A DNA stretch of 41,230 bases. It comes from Meiothermus sp. (GTDB lineage: Bacteria > Deinococcota > Deinococci > Deinococcales > Thermaceae). Location of the stretch: positions 1 to 41,230 of the forward strand of contig NZ_JANWVH010000016.1 of assembly GCF_025056915.1 (NCBI RefSeq). The letters run 5' to 3'. The position numbers and the translations under genes were made by a program. The first letter of the stretch is position 1. Each line of letters opens with the position of its first letter. Positions 6,860 to 15,456 of this stretch are shown one piece after another. The notes below the pieces were generated by a model, which saw only the letters and a list, made by a program, of their open reading frames with translations, did no database searches and was not told where the DNA came from.

Positions 6860-8154
6860 CAGGACTCACCTCCACAGCCGCCCCGCCCCACCGCGCCGAG
6901 CCGCTCGGGCGCTCCGGCCAGGGTTTTGTCGCCGTTGACCACCTTGCCGTCGGCCCCAATCCGCCAGGCCTGGATGGCGTTGTAGTGGTAGCGGTTGTTG
7001 CGGGCCCATTTGGCAAAAAACTCCTCCTGGGTGGGCTGGGTGTTGCCCTTTTCGTCCCAGGCCCGGCTCATGATGACCGTTTCCTTGCCGTCCCAGACCC
7101 AGTTGTACTTGAAGCGCACCACCGAGAGGGCGTCGGGGGCGGGCTCGAGGTTGGCCCGTTTCCAGGTCTTGCCGCCATCCAGCGAAATTTCCACCCGGCG
7201 AATGCGTCCGTGCCCGCTCCAGGCCAGGCCCCGAATCTCGTGGAAGCCCCGCTGAATCTGTTGCAAGCCCGAGGGGTAGGTGATGATGGACTCGGGGTCC
7301 ATCACCCAGGTAAAGGCATGAATCTTGCCGTCGGCCATCACGTCGGTGTACTCCGAGGTTTCGTCCTTGCTCATCACCGGCGTATCGGTCACCTGGATGC
7401 GCCGCAGCCATTTGACCTGGATGCTGCCCTCCCAGCCCGGCACCACCAGCCGCACCGGGTAGCCCTGCTCGGGCCGGATGGCCTCGCCGTTCTGGGCGTA
7501 GGCCACCAGCACGTCGTCCAGGGCCTTCTCCAGCGGCAGGCTGCGGGTGTAGGCGGCGGCGTCCTGGCCTTCGGGAATCAGCCAGCGGGCGCCTTCTTTG
7601 AGGCCGGCTTCCTTGAGCAGGATGGAGAGCGGCACCCCCGTCCAGGAGGAGTTCGAGACCAGGCCCCGGCTGCGGGTGGCAGTCAGGGTCATGTCGGGGG
7701 GGTTGCGGTAGCCGTTCTGCCCGTTGCCCGCGCACTCGATGAAGTAGGTGCGGGTGACCGAGGGAAAGCGCTTGAGGTCTTGCAGGGTGAACATCAGGGG
7801 CCGCTCGACCATGCCGTGAATGACCAGCCGGTAGTCGGCGGGGTTGACGTTGGGCACCCCGCCGTGGTGCCGCTCGAAGTGCAGCGAGCTGGGGGTGATG
7901 ATGCCCTCGAGCTTCTCCAACGGGCTGAAGTCGGCCCCGGTGTGGCGGCTGCGCAGGTTGGGGGAGATGTAGCGAATCACGTCCTTCTCGAACTCGCTGC
8001 GTTCGCCGTACTCGCGCAGGGTGGCCCCCAGCACCTTCATGGTCTCGGTTGCACCCTGCGGAATCTTGCCCTGGGCCAGCCCCGGCGAGAGCTTCACAAA
8101 AGCCCCGGCAGCCACACCCTTGCTCAATAACTGGAGGAGTTTTCTGCGATTCAT
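6859..8154 (-). CDS. soxC: SoxC, molybdopterin sulfane (sulfite-oxidase family) dehydrogenase
   Basis: The 431-residue protein carries a Tat signal (MNRRKLLQLLSKG), the sulfite-oxidase-fold molybdopterin domain with Mo-ligand Cys141 in FIECAGNGQNGYR, and the C-terminal dimerisation domain (WSGHGRIRRVEISLDGGKTW). It oxidises sulfur bound to SoxY with SoxD as electron acceptor. The extreme C-terminus reads GAVGRGGCGGES, which contains the exact GGCGG motif that in SoxY forms the swinging sulfur-carrier arm; see findings. The soxD gene follows with a 1-base stop/start overlap. Confidence 0.94.
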   Translation of the reverse strand: MNRRKLLQLLSKGVAAGAFVKLSPGLAQGKIPQGATETMKVLGATLREYGERSEFEKDVIRYISPNLRSRHTGADFSPLEKLEGIITPSSLHFERHHGGVPNVNPADYRLVIHGMVERPLMFTLQDLKRFPSVTRTYFIECAGNGQNGYRNPPDMTLTATRSRGLVSNSSWTGVPLSILLKEAGLKEGARWLIPEGQDAAAYTRSLPLEKALDDVLVAYAQNGEAIRPEQGYPVRLVVPGWEGSIQVKWLRRIQVTDTPVMSKDETSEYTDVMADGKIHAFTWVMDPESIITYPSGLQQIQRGFHEIRGLAWSGHGRIRRVEISLDGGKTWKRANLEPAPDALSVVRFKYNWVWDGKETVIMSRAWDEKGNTQPTQEEFFAKWARNNRYHYNAIQAWRIGADGKVVNGDKTLAGAPERLGAVGRGGCGGES

Positions 8155-8210
8155 GCCTTACAAAGCTCCTGTGTGGGGGTGAGGCCCAGGCCCCACCCCC
8201 GCTTGGTCTG

Positions 8211-9491
8211 TTAGGTTTCAGGCCCGAACATATCGCCCCACAGGCCCCGGGCCCACTCGAGGGCCAGCCCCCCATTCTGCTTGGAACGCTGGTTGTCTAC
8301 CGTGGACTGCTGCCGCACCTGCCGGGCCGCAGCGTCCCAGTTGTGCTTGTGCGAGACCCAGATGGACTCCTCGGAGTTCACAAAGCTGTAGCAGATGTTG
8401 TCGGGAAGCGGGTTGGGAATCTCGGCCAGCTTTTTGCCGGCGATGCGCTGGGCGATATGCTCGGCCACGATCTTGCCGTCGTTGTAGGCCACCTGGCCGC
8501 TCTTGGGGTAGGGCACGTTGCCCATCACGTCGCCAATCACATAAACCCGGTCGTCGCGCTCGGAGAGGAAGGTGGGGAGCTGCACGTTGGCCCAGCGGTC
8601 GCCCAAGCCCGCGGTGCGCACAATCTCGCCGGCCTTCATGGGCGGGATGATGTTGGCCAGGTCGAACTGGAACTCGCCCAGGCTGGTCTTGACGGTTTTC
8701 TTGGCGTAGTCAATGGCGGTGACTTCGGCCTGGGGGATGTACTGGATGTAGTCCTTGTAGAGGTCGTTGAAGGCCGCCGTGAAGCCGGGGGCCTTGGAGA
8801 TGGGGCCGGGGTTGGCATCCAGCACGATGACCTTGCCCTTGATCTGGTTGGTCTTGAGGTAGTAGGCCAGCATGGCCGCCCGCTCGTAGGGGCCGGGCGG
8901 GCAGCGGTAGGGCGGGCGGGGAATGGCCAGCACCAGGTCGCCGCCCTCGAAGTTGTCGAGCTGGCGCTTGAGGGCGATGTGCTCGAAGGGCTTGAAGCCC
9001 ACCGGCAGGAACTGCTTGACCTCGCTGTAGCCCTGGATGGCCTCGTACATGTAGTCAATGCCCGGCGAGACCACCAGGTAGTTGTAGAAGATGATGCCGC
9101 TGGTGGTGCGCACGTAGCGCCCGGCCCGGTTGACCTCGATGGCCCGCTCGTTGACGAAGGTGACCCCAGCCTTGACCACGTTGGTGTAGTCGAACACCAG
9201 GAAGTCCAGGTCCTTCACCCCGCCCAGGTAGAGGTTGCTCATGGGGCAGGACATAAAGGCCGGGTTCTTCTCGATGAGCACCACCTCGATGTTGGGGTTT
9301 TTGCGGCGCAGGTGGCGGGCGGTGCTGATGCCGCCCCAGCCCCCACCGATAATCACCACCCGGTTGCCCCGGGCAGGCCCCAGCACGCTCGAGGGCCGCG
9401 AAAAAAACTCCTGGGCGAAGCCGCTGCTGGCCGCCGCAGCGCCTACGGCGGCGCTGGCTTTTAGAAACTTGCGACGTGAGACTTTCTTCAT
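8211..9491 (-). CDS. Flavocytochrome c sulfide dehydrogenase flavoprotein (SoxF/FccB-like)
   Basis: The 426-residue protein has a Tat signal (MKKVSRRKFLKAS), a dinucleotide-binding GGGWGG at 49-54, an FCSD-type redox cysteine pair (one in FMSCPMSNLYLGG, one in YRCPPGPYERAAM), an RVYVIGDV second FAD motif and the C-terminal FCSD-flavin-binding region. It would oxidise sulfide to sulfur or polysulfide in the periplasm. The usual diheme cytochrome subunit (SoxE/FccA) is not beside it, so another cytochrome must take the electrons. The ATG at 9491 is set by AAGGGAGG; a TTG 15 bases upstream is less likely. Confidence 0.9.
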   Translation of the reverse strand: MKKVSRRKFLKASAAVGAAAASSGFAQEFFSRPSSVLGPARGNRVVIIGGGWGGISTARHLRRKNPNIEVVLIEKNPAFMSCPMSNLYLGGVKDLDFLVFDYTNVVKAGVTFVNERAIEVNRAGRYVRTTSGIIFYNYLVVSPGIDYMYEAIQGYSEVKQFLPVGFKPFEHIALKRQLDNFEGGDLVLAIPRPPYRCPPGPYERAAMLAYYLKTNQIKGKVIVLDANPGPISKAPGFTAAFNDLYKDYIQYIPQAEVTAIDYAKKTVKTSLGEFQFDLANIIPPMKAGEIVRTAGLGDRWANVQLPTFLSERDDRVYVIGDVMGNVPYPKSGQVAYNDGKIVAEHIAQRIAGKKLAEIPNPLPDNICYSFVNSEESIWVSHKHNWDAAARQVRQQSTVDNQRSKQNGGLALEWARGLWGDMFGPET

Positions 9492-9503
9492 GTGGCCTCC
9501 CTT

Positions 9504-9552
9504 CAAAGCCCAAGCGGTTTTGGGGTTACGAAAAGCGTTGGCTTGGGTTTTG
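9504..9552. repeat. Inverted repeat in the leader of the FCSD gene
   Basis: CAAAGCCCAAGC (9504-9515) and GCTTGGGTTTTG (9541-9552) pair over 12 bases with one mismatch and a 25-base loop. The stem ends just upstream of the GGGAGG ribosome binding site of the FCSD gene, inside a 115-base gap of the sox operon. It could tune translation, stabilise a processed mRNA end, or partly terminate; there is no T-run. Confidence 0.4.
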
Positions 9553-9606
9553 TAAGCTTATCAGAACGGATACGAAAACACAGTAGCTATGTGCATACCA
9601 GGGAGG

Positions 9607-10467
9607 TCAGGGGCGCCAGGGCTTCCCGCCCACCGACTCGATAATCTGGCTCATGACCTGGTGGGCTTCTTGCAGCATGCCTATGGTGGGTTGGCTCTGG
9701 GCCACCCCTGGCATAATGCCCATCAGCATGGGCTCGATGGCACCAACCAGCACCCCATCCGGCATTGGGGCTACGAAAAAGCGGCAGGGGGCGGCAAACC
9801 CGCCGGCGGGCTGGGTTTTGAACATCTGATAGGCCCACTCGCTTTTGCAGGGCTGGATGCCGACCAGGCTGCCCATCTTGACCGAGGGCAGCACGTTCAG
9901 GCCGTTGTTGGCCAGCTCGCCCTCGATAAGCAGGGTGGTTTCTTCCACGCTGGCCCCCTCCACCTTGTACAGGAGGGCGGGCATCATGCCGGAGCTGGGG
10001 TCGGGCATCATGGCCGGGGCCACCTTGCGGGGCAGGCCCAGGCTGGCAATCACCGCTTTGAGCTTAGCCCCCAACAGGCGGCTTTTGGTGTTTTTGACCC
10101 CCAGCATGCCAAACATCAGGTCTGGGTCGAAGGTGCCTACCGTGACGCCGCCGGGCCGGGCCGCGTGCACATAGATGGTGGGCGGCAGGATAATGGCGGT
10201 CATGACGTTTTCCTGTACCGCGGCCAGCACGCCCGCTTCGGGCTCCAGCACCATCAGCAGGTAGTCGGGGAAATCGGCCTTGAAGTTCTTGACCTGCCCG
10301 CCGAGGTTGAGGGTGCGGGCCACCTTGAGGCCCTGGGCGTTCACGGCGGCCTCCACGCGGGCCTGGGCATCGGCCACGCTCACCCCGCGCAGGGTGGTTT
10401 CCAGCGACTGCCCCAGCGCGCTCAGAGATAAGATGAAGCCAACAATAAGCAACCACTTGTTTCGCAT
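9607..10467 (-). CDS. Exported protein with two DUF302 domains
   Basis: The 286-residue protein has a signal peptide (cleavage near residue 19, ALG-Q) and two copies of the DUF302 fold. The first has strand YLLMVLEPEAG and PPTIYVHAARPGG with VTVGTFDPDLMF; the second has GSLVGIQPCKSEWAYQMFK and PCRFFVAPMPDG with VLVGAIEPMLM. DUF302 has no proven biochemical role but often occurs in sulfur-oxidation loci, where it is thought to be periplasmic. Two cysteines lie in the second domain. It follows the exported rhodanese by nine bases. Confidence 0.8.
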   Translation of the reverse strand: MRNKWLLIVGFILSLSALGQSLETTLRGVSVADAQARVEAAVNAQGLKVARTLNLGGQVKNFKADFPDYLLMVLEPEAGVLAAVQENVMTAIILPPTIYVHAARPGGVTVGTFDPDLMFGMLGVKNTKSRLLGAKLKAVIASLGLPRKVAPAMMPDPSSGMMPALLYKVEGASVEETTLLIEGELANNGLNVLPSVKMGSLVGIQPCKSEWAYQMFKTQPAGGFAAPCRFFVAPMPDGVLVGAIEPMLMGIMPGVAQSQPTIGMLQEAHQVMSQIIESVGGKPWRP

Positions 10468-10476
10468 AACGCTCCT

Positions 10477-10908
10477 TTAGGGCTTGGCAACCGGCAGGTT
10501 CAGCTCGAGCCAGCTCTTGAAACCCCCACTCAGGTTTTTGACCTCGCGGTAGCCTAAGGCCCGCAGATAGGCCGCAACCACCGCGCTTACGTGCCCGGTT
10601 CCGCAATAGACCAGGATGGGCTTGTCTTTGGCCTTGGGCAACTCGCCCAGGCGGTCGGGAACCTGGCTCACGTGGATTTGGACCGAGCCGGGGATGAACC
10701 CTCGAGCGCGCTCCTCGTTGGTGCGAACATCCAGGATAAAAGGCTCAAAGACCTCCACATAGTCTTTGGCCTCGGCGGCATAGAGCAAGTAGCTGGCGGG
10801 GTTGATTTTCTTGAGGAAACTGCCCATCTGCAAAAGGGCCCCGGGGGTCATCTCCTGGGCCAGGCCAGGGCTCAGGAGCAGTGCAAGCAGAACCCAAACG
10901 CTGCGCAT
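10477..10908 (-). CDS. Exported single-domain rhodanese (sulfurtransferase)
   Basis: The 143-residue protein has a signal peptide (residues 1-17) and one rhodanese domain with the CH2A-type motif FILDVRTNEERARGFIPGS and active-site loop CGTGHVS, whose Cys102 would carry a persulfide. It is the only rhodanese of the window that is clearly exported, placed between soxA2 and the DUF302 gene. It may move sulfane sulfur between thiosulfate or polysulfide and the Sox proteins. Confidence 0.88.
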   Translation of the reverse strand: MRSVWVLLALLLSPGLAQEMTPGALLQMGSFLKKINPASYLLYAAEAKDYVEVFEPFILDVRTNEERARGFIPGSVQIHVSQVPDRLGELPKAKDKPILVYCGTGHVSAVVAAYLRALGYREVKNLSGGFKSWLELNLPVAKP

Positions 10909-10919
10909 ACAGTGCTCCT

Positions 10920-11717
10920 CTAGCGGGTGAAGCCCGGCAGCTCGGTGAACTTGTTCTTGCCCTTGGTGGCTTCGGCCAGCATATAGATGGAAAGGGCAAT
11001 GTAGGGTTCAGAGTAGAACTCCGGGGGGTGGATGCCCACCGATTCGTAGCAGAAGGCGATGCGGTCTTGCAGGGTGTAGAGCTTATCGGCCTCGAAGCGA
11101 TAGGCGGGCCACTCGTTGGAAAGGCCCTGGCGGGGGCTGCGCACCGGGGAGAGCCGCACCTTGCCCCCGGCATAGCTGTCGTGGCAGATGGCGCAGTTCA
11201 TGTCGCGGTCACCGGCCCGGTGGTACCAGAGTTCCCGGCCCAGGTTGTACATGGCAATCTCCTGGGAGGTTTTGGGCACCACGTTGATGGGCATCTCGGT
11301 GGACTTGGAGGCCACGTAGGCGGTCAGGGCCTTCACATCGTCGCGTTTGATGTCCTGGGGGCGGAAGCCCTGGAGGTTCACCATGCAGCTTACGATGCGG
11401 GTCTCGAGGTCTTCCACCCGCCGGGTGTCGGCAAAGTAGCGCGGAAGCTGGGTCAGGGCGCCCTCCAGCTTCCCCGGCCCCAGGCCAAAGTCACAGGCCT
11501 CGAGGCTCACGTTTTTAGGCCCCCGCTTCTGGGCGAACAGCTCCTCCCCCTGGGCGGCGTAAAGCTCGCCGGGCAGAATGCCGGCGGTCTGGCGGAACAG
11601 CTCCCGCTGCCGCTCGGCTTCCTTGTAGGGGTCTACCTCCTGCTGCTGGGTGAGGGCAATACCGAGGCCCAACCCCAGCGCCAGCAAAAATCCAATCCAC
11701 AGGCTGCGGTCGCGCAT
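10920..11717 (-). CDS. soxA: SoxA, second copy (SoxA2)
   Basis: The 265-residue monohaem-type SoxA has an N-terminal signal/anchor (7-23), a haem-less N-terminal half in which Cys75 (SLEACDFG) and Cys111 (SCMVNLQGF) likely form a disulfide, haem motif C175-AIC-H179, and the thiol/persulfide haem ligand Cys223 in RIAFCYESVG. With SoxX it joins thiosulfate to the SoxY cysteine. Closely similar to the copy at 14656, but with a longer loop after the haem and a different C-terminus. It pairs with soxX2, whose stop lies four bases upstream. Confidence 0.92.
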   Translation of the reverse strand: MRDRSLWIGFLLALGLGLGIALTQQQEVDPYKEAERQRELFRQTAGILPGELYAAQGEELFAQKRGPKNVSLEACDFGLGPGKLEGALTQLPRYFADTRRVEDLETRIVSCMVNLQGFRPQDIKRDDVKALTAYVASKSTEMPINVVPKTSQEIAMYNLGRELWYHRAGDRDMNCAICHDSYAGGKVRLSPVRSPRQGLSNEWPAYRFEADKLYTLQDRIAFCYESVGIHPPEFYSEPYIALSIYMLAEATKGKNKFTELPGFTR

Positions 11718-11721
11718 GGCA

Positions 11722-12285
11722 TCACCTCTTGGCGTTGACCGGCGAGGCCGGGTCGAGCAGGAAAGCGGTCACGTGGGCGGTCTCTTCGGGGGTGAGGATG
11801 CCGTGGTGGCCTGCCCGGTACATCAGCGAGCAGGGCATGGTGGCCCAGGCGTTGTAAATCTTGTCGTAGGTGTACTTGACCACCGCCTCGCTGGTGCCAC
11901 GAGCCCCGTAGCCCACCAGGCCCGGCCCCATCCGCCCGGCCCCGGCCTCCTTGGGGTCGCCGGTGTGGCAGGCGTAGCAGTTGCCTTTGCGGGGGTTGGT
12001 AAACAGGGCCTCGCCCTGCTTCCAGTCGCCCATCAGCTTGCCATTGGCAGGGTATTTGATCAGGGCCCGCTGGCGTTCGAGGAAGGCCCCCACTTGCTCA
12101 GGGGGGAGTTTGTCGCGGTACTGCGAGCAGAGCGCCTGGTCGGGGTCTTGCTTCATGGTTTGAGCAAACTTGCTGCCCCCGCTATTGATGGCCTGCTGAA
12201 CCCGCTGCTGGAAGGGCCCCTGCTGGGACAGGGTGAACCCCGCCAACAGCGTGGCCAGTATTCCAACCCAATATCTTTTTTTCAC
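11722..12285 (-). CDS. soxX: SoxX, second copy (SoxX2)
   Basis: The 187-residue cytochrome c has a signal peptide (1-20), a helical N-terminal extension with Cys53, haem motif C103-YAC-H107 and CSLMYRAGHHG with the probable axial Met. It forms the electron-accepting subunit of SoxAX. The start is a GTG at 12285, preceded by GGAGG at suitable distance. The residues after the axial Met (YRAGHHG) differ from copy 1 (YRFGHGG), which could shift the haem potential. Confidence 0.9.
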   Translation of the reverse strand: MKKRYWVGILATLLAGFTLSQQGPFQQRVQQAINSGGSKFAQTMKQDPDQALCSQYRDKLPPEQVGAFLERQRALIKYPANGKLMGDWKQGEALFTNPRKGNCYACHTGDPKEAGAGRMGPGLVGYGARGTSEAVVKYTYDKIYNAWATMPCSLMYRAGHHGILTPEETAHVTAFLLDPASPVNAKR

Positions 12286-12303
12286 CTATAGTCCTCCTTC
12301 TTT

Positions 12304-14010
12304 CTATCCGGGTAGCACATAGCGTTGATCCAGTACCCGCATGCTGGGGCGCGGGGGAATGTTCACGGTCTTGACCTGCTTCAGATACTCGGCAATCAGG
12401 TCGTAGATGGGCCGGGGGGTGTATTTTTCCACCAGAGTGCCGCTGCGCTGCAAGCGCCCGCCAAACGAGGCCAGGGTGTACTCGCGGTTGGGGTCGAGGC
12501 GGCGGCCCCGGATGGCCACATTGCGGATGCGCTGGCCGGTGGGGGCGTTGACGGCCAGGTCGTAGGAGAGCCCGAAGACCCGGCTCATATCCCCACCCTG
12601 CTGGTAGAAGGGGTCGGGGTTGAAGGTGTTGGCGGCCACGTCCTCGAGCACCGCCTGCAAGCGGTCGCCCTTGAGCCGGAACACATACACTTCGGGGTAG
12701 GTGTAGCCGGTATAGGCCAGCACCTTGTCCATGGTGATGGGCTGGCCGGGCAGGATGGCCGTACCCCAGCGGGTGCCGGTGCTGAAGGCCACTTCCACCT
12801 CGGGGTAGGCGGCCTGCACTGCCCGGCAGGCCAGCTCGTCGAGGGTGGAGTAGGTGGAGTCGCGCTTGTACAGCAGGGTTTCGGCGGTGCCGAGCACCTG
12901 ATCCAGATACGCCAGGTGCGGGGCGTAGGCCTCGCGGATGAAAGCTTCCAGGGCCGGGTCGGGCTTGATCAGGCTAGTCGCTACGGGCAGGGTGCGGGCC
13001 CGCAGGTCGGCAATGCCGCCTTTTTTCATCTGCAAGTCCACCCGCACTACGGCCTTGCCCGACGAGCCTCCGGCCACCAGCCAGGTATTGCCCACCCGAA
13101 TGGGGGCCGGGGTGAAGTCGTGGGTGTGGCCGGTGAGAATCAGGTCAATTCCCTGGATGCGGGCCGCCAGGGCCAGGTCCAGCGGCACGCCGTTGTGCGA
13201 GAGCATCACCACCGCGTCCACGCCCTTGCCCCTCAGTTCGTCCACATATTTTTGTAGCTCGTTTTCCCGCACCCCAAAGGAAAGCCCCTCGGAGAACTCC
13301 TCCGGGTGGGAAACCTTTACATAAGGGAAGGTGGAGCCGATAATGCCCAGGCTGTAGCCCCCAATCTGGTGGATGGCATAGGGCGGGTAGATGGGGTCGC
13401 CAAAGAGGTCGTCCACGATGTTGAAGCTGATGACCTGGGCTTTGAGCTGCTTGACCAATTCCTCTACGCGTTCGCGGCCCAGGGTGTACTCCCAGTGGAA
13501 GACCATGTGGTCGAAACCCACCCGGTTCATCCAGTCCACCACCACCTGCCCCCTGGTGCGCAGCGAGATGCCGGAGTTGGTCCAGGTGTCGCCGCCATCC
13601 AGCACCAGGGTGCGGTTTTCGCCTGCCTGGGCTTTTTGCTGCTTGATAAGAGCGCCGATATAAGCCCCACCCCCCATCGGCCCAAACCGCTGGGCCAGGG
13701 CCGCAAAATCTACCGAGGAGAAGGCGTAGGCCTCGAGGCTACCCCGCCGCAGGCCGTAGTAACGCAGAAAAGCCTCGCCGGTCAGGTAGCCGGGCTTGCC
13801 CTCCAGGGCCCTGGCCGCCAGCAGGTTGGGCGGTTCCATGAAGTAGTGGGGCCTTAGCTGAGCGTGCAGGTCGGTGTTGAAGAGCAGGGTCACGTTGCCG
13901 AAGGGCGGCAGGTCGTACAGCCGCTCGGGCCGTTCCATGGCCTGGGCAAAGGCCTTGGGGGAGGTCATGCCCAGGGCCAGCAGAAGTTGTACCAGTTCAC
14001 GTCGGGTCAT
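12304..14010 (-). CDS. soxB: SoxB, sulfate-releasing sulfohydrolase
   Basis: The 568-residue periplasmic enzyme hydrolyses sulfate from SoxY-S-sulfonate. It has an RR-type signal (MTRRELVQLLLALG), a metallophosphoesterase domain with dimanganese ligands in NTDLHAQLRP (Asp47, His49), LDGGDTW, FHWEYTLG, SHNGVPLD and GHTHD, and a 5'-nucleotidase C-terminal domain (STLDELACRAVQ ... FNPDPFYQQGGDMSRV). The ATG at 14010 is preferred over the GTG at 14013 that almost abuts GGAGG. It is flanked on both sides by soxX and soxA in mirror order. Confidence 0.95.
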   Translation of the reverse strand: MTRRELVQLLLALGMTSPKAFAQAMERPERLYDLPPFGNVTLLFNTDLHAQLRPHYFMEPPNLLAARALEGKPGYLTGEAFLRYYGLRRGSLEAYAFSSVDFAALAQRFGPMGGGAYIGALIKQQKAQAGENRTLVLDGGDTWTNSGISLRTRGQVVVDWMNRVGFDHMVFHWEYTLGRERVEELVKQLKAQVISFNIVDDLFGDPIYPPYAIHQIGGYSLGIIGSTFPYVKVSHPEEFSEGLSFGVRENELQKYVDELRGKGVDAVVMLSHNGVPLDLALAARIQGIDLILTGHTHDFTPAPIRVGNTWLVAGGSSGKAVVRVDLQMKKGGIADLRARTLPVATSLIKPDPALEAFIREAYAPHLAYLDQVLGTAETLLYKRDSTYSTLDELACRAVQAAYPEVEVAFSTGTRWGTAILPGQPITMDKVLAYTGYTYPEVYVFRLKGDRLQAVLEDVAANTFNPDPFYQQGGDMSRVFGLSYDLAVNAPTGQRIRNVAIRGRRLDPNREYTLASFGGRLQRSGTLVEKYTPRPIYDLIAEYLKQVKTVNIPPRPSMRVLDQRYVLPG

Positions 14011-14067
14011 CACACCTCCAATCCCAGGCTCGGGTGCCTGCCAGGGAACGCGATGAACTCCAAAGAT

Positions 14068-14646
14068 TTAGCGCTTCAGAGCCGGCTTGGTGTTGAAGTC
14101 CGAGGCGGGGTCAAGCAGGTAGGCCACCACGTGGGCAATCTCCTCCGGCTTGAGCAGGCCGCCGTGCCCGAAACGGTACATCACCGTGCAGGGAAAGTAG
14201 GCCCAGGTGTTGTAGATCACCTCGTAGGTGTATTTCTGCATGGCTTCCGAGGTGCCCCGCTGGCCGTACTTTTCCAGGCTGGGTCCCACGTTTCCTCCAA
14301 TGTTGAGGGGGGAGCCCACATGGCAGGAGAAGCAGTTGCCGCGGGCCAGGGTGTTGAAGATGGGTTCGCCCTGCTTCCAGTCCCCCATCAGCTTGCCGTC
14401 GGCGGGGTACTTGATGCTCTTGCGCTGCTCTTCGATGAAGGGGCCGAGCACCTCGGCGGGTAGCTTGTTGCGGTGAATGGAGCAAAGCGCCTGGTCGGGG
14501 GCCTGGCGGAGCAGGGTATTGGCGTAGCTCTGGCCTCCGGCCTGGATCAGCCGCTGGAGCTCGGCGTTGATGTAGGATTGACCGGTTTGACCACTGGCCA
14601 GGCCCAAAAGCATGAGCAGCAAGGTCGGTAGATAGAGTCGCCGCAC
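14068..14646 (-). CDS. soxX: SoxX, first copy (SoxX1)
   Basis: The 192-residue cytochrome c has a signal peptide (1-19), haem motif C105-FSC-H109 and FPCTVMYRFGHGG with the axial Met. It shares long blocks with SoxX2 (QAPDQALCS, KYPADGKLMGDWKQGE, RGTSEAMQKYTYEVIYN), so the two arose by duplication. The start is a GTG at 14646 five bases after GGAGGTGTT. It lies directly after soxA1. Confidence 0.92.
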   Translation of the reverse strand: MRRLYLPTLLLMLLGLASGQTGQSYINAELQRLIQAGGQSYANTLLRQAPDQALCSIHRNKLPAEVLGPFIEEQRKSIKYPADGKLMGDWKQGEPIFNTLARGNCFSCHVGSPLNIGGNVGPSLEKYGQRGTSEAMQKYTYEVIYNTWAYFPCTVMYRFGHGGLLKPEEIAHVVAYLLDPASDFNTKPALKR

Positions 14647-14655
14647 AACACCTCC

Positions 14656-15447
14656 CTAGCGAATGAAACCGGGCAGGTCCATCCGCGCCCCTCGAGCCTG
14701 GGTGTTCATGAACAGCGTCAGGGCGATGATGGGTTCGGAGTAGAGGTCAGGGGCGGGCATGCCCAGGTTGGCGTAGCAAGCCCGGATGCGGTCGGCCATG
14801 GTCCAGGCCTGGTCGTTGGAGTAGCGGAAGGCCGGCCAGTGGCTGGCCGCACGCTTATCTTTGAGGATGTCGGAGTAGGGGAGAACCCCTGCCCGCTTGC
14901 CCACATAGGTCACGTGGCAGGTCGCGCAACCCATATCCCGCGGGCCAGCCCGCAGGTAGAAAAGCTGCTCCCCCAGCTCATAGAGCTTTTTCTCCTGGGG
15001 CATCAGGGGGCGCACCGTGACCGGCTGCTCGTTGGACAGCGAGGCCAGGTAAAAGGCAATGGCCACCACCTCGCTGCGCCGGATTTCCTGGGGCTGGAAG
15101 CCCTGGAGCCGAACCATGCAGGTGCGGATGCGCGAGTCGAGGTCTTCTACCTTGCGGGTGTCGAAGAAGTAGCGGGGCAGCCGCCCGACCACCCCCTCCA
15201 GCTTCCCCGGCCCCCGGCCAAAGTCGCAGGCCTCGAGGGAGGCGTTCTTGGGGCCGCGCTTGGTCTTGAACAGTTGCTCTCCCTGGGCCACAAAAAGGTC
15301 GCTGGGCAGAACGCCCCCGCTTTGCTCTAAGAGCTGCTTCTTTTGCTTCTCTGCCTCTTTGACCGGATCCTCCTCTTCCTGGGCCAGCGCCAACAGGCTG
15401 AAGAGGGCCAGAACTGCCGCCCCTACCAAACGCCAGAAGCGACCCAT
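14656..15447 (-). CDS. soxA: SoxA, first copy (SoxA1)
   Basis: The 263-residue protein has a signal peptide (1-22), a haem-less N-terminal half with Cys74 and Cys110, one haem motif C174-ATC-H178 and the active thiol ligand Cys224 in RIRACYANLG. It catalyses oxidative conjugation of thiosulfate to SoxY with SoxX1. It is preceded by soxZ by nine bases. Its similarity to SoxA2 is strong in RGPKNASLEACDFG and GKLEG-RLPRYF. Confidence 0.93.
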   Translation of the reverse strand: MGRFWRLVGAAVLALFSLLALAQEEEDPVKEAEKQKKQLLEQSGGVLPSDLFVAQGEQLFKTKRGPKNASLEACDFGRGPGKLEGVVGRLPRYFFDTRKVEDLDSRIRTCMVRLQGFQPQEIRRSEVVAIAFYLASLSNEQPVTVRPLMPQEKKLYELGEQLFYLRAGPRDMGCATCHVTYVGKRAGVLPYSDILKDKRAASHWPAFRYSNDQAWTMADRIRACYANLGMPAPDLYSEPIIALTLFMNTQARGARMDLPGFIR

Positions 15448-15456
15448 CCGAACCCC

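Noticed and set aside
6866-9464. Long frames overlapping soxC and the FCSD gene on both strands
   Set aside because: Shadows of soxC and the flavoprotein. The real frames carry the cofactor motifs.
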